From positions 1 through 38,102 of the forward strand of contig CALBMX010000090.1 of the NCBI GenBank assembly GCA_937896235.1: DNA of 38,102 nucleotides, in the 5' to 3' direction. The notes beneath the pieces were generated by a model, which was not told the DNA's origin, searched no databases, and worked only from the letters and a program-made list of their open reading frames with translations. Below, one piece after another: positions 1-6,445 of this stretch (position 1 is its first letter; the number at the start of each line of letters is the position of its first letter). The position numbers were made by a program, and so were the translations under genes. The DNA is from an uncultured bacterium. Its GTDB lineage: Bacteria; Planctomycetota; UBA1135; GCA-002686595.

Positions 1-485
1 TTCGCACGGTTGCGGCGACCATGCAACTCGTGCTCAACAATACGCACCAACGCCCCTCAACTTCGCCGTCGCTGCCAGCGTTGCCGCCTTCTTCCCGTCA
101 CCATCCGAGCGCATCCAAAATCTGATCGAGGACATCCGTGTACCCCGCTCTTGAAGCCCCGATGTGCCCAACGAAGGCCTAGGACCCGGGGGATGGCTCC
201 CCTGCTGTCCATCGTGGGTTCGGGTCTCTTCGCCCGTCCTCTCGTTCTGGTGTAGCATGGATGCCGTCCTCGGTCACCACGTGGCTCGGGGACCCCACTG
301 CGGAGGAATTGGGACCTCTGGGATCGATCCTCACCTCCGGGGTTGCTGCCCATGGGCTGCACCCTCCGAGGCCGACCTGAGGAGTACCGCCCTACGGCAC
401 GGTCTATCGAGCTACTCTGTTTTTTAGCGAGAGGTTGCGTGCGCGGAACGTATCCTGCCTAAACCCCCTCCACCCAAATAATCAC
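1..485. other. Left-edge stretch without a supportable gene
   Basis: I read all six frames here and found no recognisable domain, signal peptide or coupled start. The open frames on both strands are short, overlap each other heavily and are rich in Arg, Pro and Ser, which is what GC-rich noncoding DNA gives. The stretch probably holds the 5' region of the sialidase-like gene at 486 and perhaps the decayed end of something lying outside the window. Confidence 0.5.
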
Positions 486-1724
486 ATGAGTCTCCCCATT
501 CTTCTCTTTGCCGCCAGCCTCCTCGGGCTCGTGGCAAGCACGCCATCCGACTACCGCGAGCCCGCCTCTAAACAAGACGCTCTTGTAATCCCCGTTTCGC
601 CCGACGCCGACTCCGCCATGGGCGTACGCTTGCTGGATGGAGCAGATGGCGCGCACTATGTGAGTTGGGTTGAGCGGCACGGAGATGAGAGCCGGCTGCG
701 CTTCTCTAAACTCGGCAAGTCCCTTGTTTGGAGCGCCCCAAAAACAATCGCTACCGGCTCCGATTGGTTCGTCAACTGGGCGGACTTCCCGGTGCTCGCC
801 TCCCTCGCCGACGGCACACTTGCCGCGACGTGGCTGCAGAGCGCCGGAGACGAGAACACCCACAGTTACGGTGCGCGCATTTCGTTTTCAGGGGATGGAG
901 GGGACCGATGGAGCGAGCCTGTGTTTCTCCACAATGACAGCGCCGGTCCCGAGTATGGATTCGTGTCGCTGGCTGCAATTGGTCCGGACACATTCGGTGC
1001 CGTTTGGTTGGACTCGCGCAACATGCAAGGCGGCGGCCACGGAGCAGGCGCGATGGCATTGTACTTTCGCCGATTTGCAGCGAGCGGGGCTCCTGGCCCT
1101 GAGCTCGTCCTAGATGATCGAGTTTGCGACTGCTGCTCGACGGCCGCGGTTGTCGACGACAGCGGTGCACTACAGGTCGTCTACCGGGATCGTGATGCCG
1201 ATGAGATTCGCGATGTAAGCCTGATCACTTTGGGAGGCGCGATAGGGTTTGACCGCCGCGCAACGATTGCGGACCACTGGAAGATTCCAGGCTGCCCTGT
1301 GAATGGCCCTTCGCTTGCATCCCATGGGGCGGAGTTGACCTTCGCGTGGTTTACCGGTGCCGACGGCAAGGCTGCGGTCAAGGTGGCGACTTCAAAGGAT
1401 GGAGGCGCAAGTTTCGGCTTTCCGACACAGGTAGACCTAGGCGCTCCCATGGGGCGTGCCCTCGCCTGCTACGACGCTAAAGGGGAGCTCTTTGTGGCCT
1501 GGTTAGAGGCGCCGGCTACGGACTCTGGCAAGGGAGCGATGTGGCTCCTGGTCAAGGTCGGTGACGAGGCCCAACCGAGGGTGCTCGCCGAGGTCGAGGC
1601 AGGGCGCGCAAGCGGCTTTGCCTCACTTACGAAGGCACCATCTGGCGGGCTGCTTTTCGCTTGGACAACGACACTAGCCGGGCCTGGAAGTCCCACGGGC
1701 GTGGCCACTTCGCTTATCGAGTAG
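486..1724 (+). CDS. Secreted sialidase/BNR-repeat family protein
   Basis: The frame is open from 435, but the ATG at 486 is the better start because it begins directly with a signal peptide (MSLPILLFAASLLGLVAS) and gives 412 residues. Two Asp-box-like motifs are visible, SGDGGDRW and SKDGGASF, which fits the six-bladed propeller of the sialidase superfamily. A CDCC motif in the middle of the protein followed by a YRDRDADEIRD segment resembles a conserved block in uncharacterised 'sialidase family' proteins. I cannot identify the full catalytic set (arginine triad, Tyr/Glu pair) with confidence, so cleavage of sialic acid is not established; it may be a propeller protein with another role. It is likely exported. 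No clear Shine-Dalgarno precedes the ATG. It stands alone, with a decayed PHP gene converging on it. Confidence 0.8.
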   Translation: MSLPILLFAASLLGLVASTPSDYREPASKQDALVIPVSPDADSAMGVRLLDGADGAHYVSWVERHGDESRLRFSKLGKSLVWSAPKTIATGSDWFVNWADFPVLASLADGTLAATWLQSAGDENTHSYGARISFSGDGGDRWSEPVFLHNDSAGPEYGFVSLAAIGPDTFGAVWLDSRNMQGGGHGAGAMALYFRRFAASGAPGPELVLDDRVCDCCSTAAVVDDSGALQVVYRDRDADEIRDVSLITLGGAIGFDRRATIADHWKIPGCPVNGPSLASHGAELTFAWFTGADGKAAVKVATSKDGGASFGFPTQVDLGAPMGRALACYDAKGELFVAWLEAPATDSGKGAMWLLVKVGDEAQPRVLAEVEAGRASGFASLTKAPSGGLLFAWTTTLAGPGSPTGVATSLIE

Positions 1725-1896
1725 GCTGACTGCCGAGCACCGGCTTTCTTCGCAGGGGGGAGGGCGGTGTCTCGTTGGCTGCTGCCGAGCTGGATGAACT
1801 CCCTGTAGAGATCGTCAGGGGATTGGACGGTCGCGCTCCCCCCCCTAGTCCAAATGGACGCTCACTTACTTTGGCAAGACGTATGGGGGGCCAAAC

Positions 1897-3098
1897 CTAG
1901 TCCTGGCTAACGAGTACCGGTTGCCCCCATGCCGTTTGCCTGTCGCCTTGGGCGTAGGGATTCGAGTGGAGCTCGGACCACGCAACTTGAGCGCGCACAT
2001 AGAGCTCGCCTCCGGTAAAGGTATAGACCACCGGTTGTGTGTTGTTGCCCCGAGTACGGCTCCGATTTCATCCTCGCCATGGCCTCGTAGAGTTCCGATA
2101 AAGTGCTTGATGTAGACGACGTCCTCCTTGGGTGCGATAGCTACCACAAGAGTGTCCGAAGTGTTTTGGATCGAGGCTAAGGTCACGCCACTCGAAGCAT
2201 AGAAGTCGCCCGCTTTCATGGCCCTCACGATGTCGTCGGACTCCAAGCTCTCTGCATGAACGACGAGCCCCCCACGCCCGGGATTGGTCTTGCCCGGACC
2301 CCGCTGGTAACAATCGTAGCTATCGTCAGTTGCAACCCCATAAAGCAAACCCAATCCATTTTGCTCTAGTCGCAGCACGAGCGCCGAGTCCCAGAGAGCC
2401 TCCATCGAGAGGTGTTCTGCATAACCTTAGTGGCGCACGCAGGAGTGGCCGTTGTAAACCTCGAAGAAACGCTCGTGAGGCATAGCTGCCACCTCGGTGA
2501 CAGTCACACCCCTGCCGAAGTTGGGATGGTGGAGATGCGCCAAAACTTCGCGGCCACTGCGCTCGCCCTCGGCCTGAATCGCCTCCATGTTCCGCACGAT
2601 CGTGTCGGTCACCGAATCCCGGTGCTGCGGCGCGACTACCCGTTCCAGGTTCACCGCATTGATGTGGACCGGCCGCTTCTCCCAGGAGTCGGTAACCTCC
2701 TCCCCTTGCACGAGAAGAAACTGCCCCGCTACTTCAAAGCGCGCAAGCAGCTCTTCTAACGCTTGCAGCCGCATTTTCCGCTGCGGATCGTCTCGAAGAA
2801 CGACGTGCTCATCTCCAAATCTCACGATCAGTTCCCGCAGTATATTCTCGATCAATCGTCCGTCATTCACCGGGAACCACTTCTCGCCTACAGAGAGGGT
2901 TTAGTGATCCGAAAGTACTCAAAATTCGTAATCGTTCTCGGTGTAGTAAGAGACCACCAGCTCGCGCGCCCCATTGCCGTCGGACCACCGTGTGTGCGTG
3001 TTCCCTTTGTACCCGTTTTGGGTGGAACCACACGAGGCGCTGGCGAGGCAAGCAACGACCACGGCGAAGAGTGATCGGTTGGAAACGCGGTAGGACAT
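1897..3098 (-). pseudogene. PHP-domain lipoprotein gene, broken by three stops and a frameshift
   Basis: Reading from the ATG at 3098 gives a lipoprotein-like leader (MSYRVSNRSLFAVVVACLAS, then ASCGS), then a PHP-type N-terminus (KGNTHTRWSDGNG), a VLSDH block, an AHLHHPNFG block, an EVYNGH block and a GVATDDSYDCY block, in the order usual for PHP-domain phosphoesterase-like proteins. The frame is interrupted by TGA at 2921-2919, TAA at 2903-2901 and TAA at 2429-2427 with no frame change, and then by a 1-base shift near 2031-2034. After the shift the family's usual end (YTFTGGELYVRAQV, then SNPYAQGDRQTAWGQP) appears in the new frame and stops at 1899-1897. A repaired protein would have about 400 residues. 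In an intact protein the PHP fold would bind metals and hydrolyse phosphoester bonds. The stops and the shift together argue for a dead gene rather than recoding. Confidence 0.88.
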
Positions 3099-3223
3099 GG
3101 TGCGCTTTTTGAGGAAGGGTAGAGCCGATCAGGTCGCTGGCGGTACTCGTTGCGATGCACGCTGTATAGCATGGCAAACTCTCTAACAATCGTGGTTGAG
3201 CAAGAGGTTAGAGCGCAGGCGGA

Positions 3224-3700
3224 CTACTCGGGACTGGCCACGTGTTGGTCAAACAAGATGGTGTTTCCATCGGGGTCGGAGATCATGAAGCTCGCTGGTC
3301 CGGAGGTGGACTCATCAGCTTCGAGACTTAGGCTAACGCCCCGCTCCCTGAGGGTTCTCTGAATCGCTCGCACATCCCGAAAGTGCTCCAGCGTCTTCTT
3401 TTCATGCGTCCATCCCGGGTTGAAGGTCATGAGGTTCGCCGGGAACATCCCCTGGAAAAGCCCGACCGTCGTGGTGCCATTCTGGAGCACGAGCCAGTTT
3501 TGGGTGATGTCGCCTCCGACCTCTTGGAAGTCCAGCTTCTCATAAAAGTCGCGGGAGGCATGGATGTCCTTGACGGTGAGACTCACGGAGAAGTTGCCAA
3601 GCTGCATGGAGTCGGTGTCCTGCCGATTGGAAGGCGATGCGCAAGATGTCGAGAGGTAAGCGATACCGCAGGCGAGCGCAAGTGTGCTGAGTGAGTTCAT
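3224..3700 (-). CDS. VOC-superfamily (glyoxalase/bleomycin-resistance fold) lipoprotein
   Basis: A 158-residue protein with a lipoprotein-like leader (LSTSC, lipid-acceptor Cys20) followed by one VOC module at about residues 35-153. The block SVSLTVKDIHASRDFYEKL begins the first beta-alpha-beta-beta-beta unit, and FMISDPDGNTILFDQH closes the second. The family includes glyoxalases, dioxygenases and antibiotic-binding proteins; nothing visible chooses a substrate, and a lipid-anchored VOC protein is unusual because most are cytosolic. Its ATG lies in an ATGA overlap with the stop of the small upstream gene at 3697-4035, and the sequence before the ATG is pyrimidine-rich with no Shine-Dalgarno, so translation is probably coupled to that gene. 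Confidence 0.85.
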   Translation of the reverse strand: MNSLSTLALACGIAYLSTSCASPSNRQDTDSMQLGNFSVSLTVKDIHASRDFYEKLDFQEVGGDITQNWLVLQNGTTTVGLFQGMFPANLMTFNPGWTHEKKTLEHFRDVRAIQRTLRERGVSLSLEADESTSGPASFMISDPDGNTILFDQHVASPE

Positions 3701-4035
3701 AGGGAGGGGAAATCGTAGGCGTGGTTATTCCGGATGGTTCGGCGAGCAGGTGAAGATACCAGCTTCATGCGCTCCAACTCTAGGAATCTAAAACCCGCCT
3801 CAGGATCCGGTGCGTTTGCTGTTGCCGCCCGCAGGGTTATGTCAAGTCGGCCGTGCTCCACGATTCCCTCTTTGGTGCGCTGGCCCATCGAATGCACTCC
3901 GGAGGGAATTCGTCCCGTCCCGGCCCCACTGCAAGAGACCTTCCCACGCACCGGACCGAGATCGTAGTCTAGGCCCGCTTCGATGTGACCCAGGGCCATG
4001 TGTCCTAGGCTGGAACAGGATATGATCCTAGGCAC
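3697..4035 (-). CDS. Small protein of unknown function, coupled to the VOC gene
   Basis: A 112-residue frame I do not recognise. Three things support it: a strong Shine-Dalgarno (GGAGGTGA, 4044-4037) just before its GTG start, an ATGA overlap between its stop and the VOC lipoprotein ATG at 3700, and a central part (GPVRGKVSC, GIVEHGRLDITL, DPEAGFRFLELERM) that reads like ordinary protein rather than shadow translation. There is no membrane segment and no convincing signal peptide. The 4-base spacing between GGAGG and GTG is shorter than ideal, so initiation at the ATG at 3999 is possible. It could also be the 3' remnant of a longer gene whose 5' part was replaced by the divergent gene starting at 4076. 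Confidence 0.45.
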   Translation of the reverse strand: MPRIISCSSLGHMALGHIEAGLDYDLGPVRGKVSCSGAGTGRIPSGVHSMGQRTKEGIVEHGRLDITLRAATANAPDPEAGFRFLELERMKLVSSPARRTIRNNHAYDFPSL

Positions 4036-4036
4036 G

Positions 4037-4044
4037 TCACCTCC
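4037..4044 (-). promoter_or_regulatory. Strong ribosome binding site for the small gene at 3697-4035
   Basis: On the minus strand this reads GGAGGTGA, a full-length complement to the 16S rRNA 3' end, one base before the GTG at 4035. Most genes in this window have weak sites or none, so it stands out and supports translation of the otherwise unrecognised small gene. Confidence 0.45.
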
Positions 4045-4075
4045 CCTTTCGCCTCCACCTCACTCCGCATTCCCC

Positions 4076-6268
4076 ATGGGCGTTCTAGCTCTTCTGTTTC
4101 TCTCCGCATTTCCCCAGGTCCAAGATCCCGGTTTGGAAAGCGCGCTTGCGCATGCGGGGAGCAATCGCTCAGAACTGGAAGCAGCCCTTGAGCGAGTCAA
4201 TGAAGACGAGCTCGTCGGTCTCCAGTTTCTAATCCGCCACATGCCCGACGGAGACCTAAAAGCACTCACTGCGGACTACCTGGTAGAGCACGTGCAGGTC
4301 ACCTACCAAGCCTGGAAGGAGGCGCCCTGGTCGCAGACGGTACCGGAGCAGCTCTTCCTCGAGAATGTCCTGCCCTACGCCAGTATCAACGAGCGGCGCG
4401 ATGCCTTTGCGCGTGACTTCTACGAGCGCTTCAAACCACTCGTTGCCGAGGCGCAAACCCCCTCCGAGGCTGCGGCGATCCTCAACAATAAAATCTTCCC
4501 CTTGGTAGAAGTCATCTACTCCACCAAGCGACCCAAGGCGGACCAGAGTCCTTACGAGTCCATCGACGCGGGAATGGCGTCCTGTACGGGACTCTCGATT
4601 CTGTTGATCGATGCTTGTCGCTCCGTGGGTGTGCCCGCGCGCTTTGTTGGCGTGCCTTCTTGGTCGGACGATAGTGGGAACCACTCGTGGGTTGAGATTT
4701 GGGATGGCGACTGGAAGTTCACAGGTGCAGCGGAGCCCACGGGGAGCGAATTGAACAAAGCCTGGTTCACCGGTCGCGCGTCCAAGGCGGTTGCGGATTC
4801 TGAACAATATGGCGTCTTCGCGGTCAGCTTCCTCAAGACTCCCCAACCCTTCCCCATGGTCTGGAAACCAGAGGCTGACTCCGTCTTTGGGGTCAACGTC
4901 ACAAGTCGCTATACGGAGAAGCTGGACCCCGTACCCGAAGGGTCGGCCAGGGTCTACCTACGCGCGCTCAAAGTGGGGACCAACGAGCGCTGCGGCGCTG
5001 CACTGCAAGTCACAAACGAGGCGGGCGACTTGCTGCTTGCGACCACCACAAAGGATGAGCGCTTCGACGCCAACGACCACGTCCATGGCATTTTCCCAAT
5101 AGGTGAAAAACTCAAGATAACTACTGCGAACAGCGTCCCCACGGCGGAAATGGACTTCACCGTAACCTCGGAGGGACAGCTGATTTCCCTTGAGATCACC
5201 CCAACTCTTGATGCCCAAAGCGCTCGCCAACTAGCCTCAGAGCTCTGGGATTTGCACGCGGCAGACTGGCGCACTGAGCACGCGGAAGAGATGGATGAGC
5301 GCATCCTAAAAGAAGGCGAAATCGAGATGCCCTTTTGGTATTCCATTCATGGCGAAGCTCCCGTCGGTGGCCGCAGCCTCTACATCTCCATGCACGGCGG
5401 TGGCGGAACGACAGCACGTGTGAACGACGGGCAGTGGGAGAATCAAAAGCGTCTGTACTCCATTGAAGAGGGTGTCTATGTCGCACCCCGCGCGCCGACG
5501 AATACTTGGAACCTGTGGCACGAGGGCCACATCGACTCCTTGTTTGACCGGCTCATTCAAAACTTGATTGTCTTCGAGAACGTGAACCCGGACCGCGTCT
5601 ACCTGCTCGGCTACTCCGCAGGCGGCGATGGCGTCTATCAATTGGCACCTCGCATGGCCGATCGCTTTGGCGCCGCGGCAATGATGGCGGGGCATCCCAA
5701 CGACGCTCTTCCCGACGGCCTTCGCAACCTGCCCTTCACGCTGCACATGGGCGGCGACGATGGCGCTTACGACCGCAACAAGGTTGCCGCCGAGTGGAAA
5801 GTCAAGCTCGCCGATCTGAAGAAGTCGGACAAGGGTGGCTACGACCACTGGGTCGAAATCTACGCCGGCAAGGGCCACTGGATGGACCGCGAAGATGCGG
5901 CCGCTCTGCCGTGGATGGCCGAGCGCACGCGCAACCTGCGACCCGAGCGCATCGTATGGCGCCAGGGTTCCAGGACGCACAAGCGCTTCTATTGGCTCGC
6001 CGTGGAAACACCGGTAGCTGGTAGCAAGGTCGTGGTCGAGCGCAGGGGCCAGACGATTCACGTGGTGGAGGCCAGCGGCCTCAAGGAGCTGACCTTTCGT
6101 CTTGACGACACGATGGTCGATCTCGACCGCCCCGTTGTCGTGATGCAGGGCGAGAGGGTCCTCTTCAAAGGGCTCCTTACCCGCAGCGAGCAGGTCATTC
6201 AAAAGACCCTAGCTGAGCGCGGAGACCCCGCCGGCATCTGGTTCGCCGAGGTGACCGTGACTCTGTGA
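4076..6268 (+). CDS. Secreted transglutaminase-like / alpha-beta hydrolase fusion
   Basis: The frame opens at 3998, but the ATG at 4076 starts a short signal peptide (MGVLALLFLSAFPQVQ) and gives 730 residues. About residues 90-225 form a transglutaminase-like cysteine-peptidase fold with Cys170 (AGMASCTGLS), His203 (GNHSWVEIW) and an Asp at 210-212. About 330-640 is an alpha/beta hydrolase of the PHB-depolymerase/feruloyl-esterase type, with an oxyanion-loop HGGGGT, nucleophile Ser near 514 (GYSAGG), an Asp in GGDDGAYD and the His in GKGHWMD. A small beta-rich tail ends the protein. The set suggests an exported enzyme with two catalytic centres, plausibly a peptidase plus an esterase. No operon partner: the small unknown gene diverges 40 bases upstream and the GH20 gene converges downstream. 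The substrate is not visible. Confidence 0.85.
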   Translation: MGVLALLFLSAFPQVQDPGLESALAHAGSNRSELEAALERVNEDELVGLQFLIRHMPDGDLKALTADYLVEHVQVTYQAWKEAPWSQTVPEQLFLENVLPYASINERRDAFARDFYERFKPLVAEAQTPSEAAAILNNKIFPLVEVIYSTKRPKADQSPYESIDAGMASCTGLSILLIDACRSVGVPARFVGVPSWSDDSGNHSWVEIWDGDWKFTGAAEPTGSELNKAWFTGRASKAVADSEQYGVFAVSFLKTPQPFPMVWKPEADSVFGVNVTSRYTEKLDPVPEGSARVYLRALKVGTNERCGAALQVTNEAGDLLLATTTKDERFDANDHVHGIFPIGEKLKITTANSVPTAEMDFTVTSEGQLISLEITPTLDAQSARQLASELWDLHAADWRTEHAEEMDERILKEGEIEMPFWYSIHGEAPVGGRSLYISMHGGGGTTARVNDGQWENQKRLYSIEEGVYVAPRAPTNTWNLWHEGHIDSLFDRLIQNLIVFENVNPDRVYLLGYSAGGDGVYQLAPRMADRFGAAAMMAGHPNDALPDGLRNLPFTLHMGGDDGAYDRNKVAAEWKVKLADLKKSDKGGYDHWVEIYAGKGHWMDREDAAALPWMAERTRNLRPERIVWRQGSRTHKRFYWLAVETPVAGSKVVVERRGQTIHVVEASGLKELTFRLDDTMVDLDRPVVVMQGERVLFKGLLTRSEQVIQKTLAERGDPAGIWFAEVTVTL

Positions 6269-6445
6269 GCTGGCGCGGACTGAGCCCGAGGAGGACCAAG
6301 ACCCTACGTCTCCACCTCTGGCGCACCTGCGCATCAACGGACGCGTCACCGCAAACTCGGGGAACGCGAACGACCCTAAAATCAGAGTCGCTCGGGACCT
6401 ATCCAGGAGAGCTATCGTTCAGGAGCGCCTTGTTCCCGCCTCTAT

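Noticed and set aside
1..430. Several overlapping frames of 74-101 residues at the left edge
   Set aside because: They overlap on both strands, are Arg/Pro/Gly-rich and show no motif; a gene remnant cannot be excluded but is not supported.
1897..3098. Stop-codon readthrough or selenocysteine use in the PHP-domain gene
   Set aside because: The stops are of two kinds (TGA and TAA), stand at unrelated positions, and a true frameshift follows, so ordinary decay is the simpler explanation.
5306..6202. 298-residue open frame on the minus strand inside the transglutaminase/hydrolase gene
   Set aside because: It is the opposite-strand shadow of a strongly supported enzyme with intact catalytic motifs; its translation has no recognisable domain.
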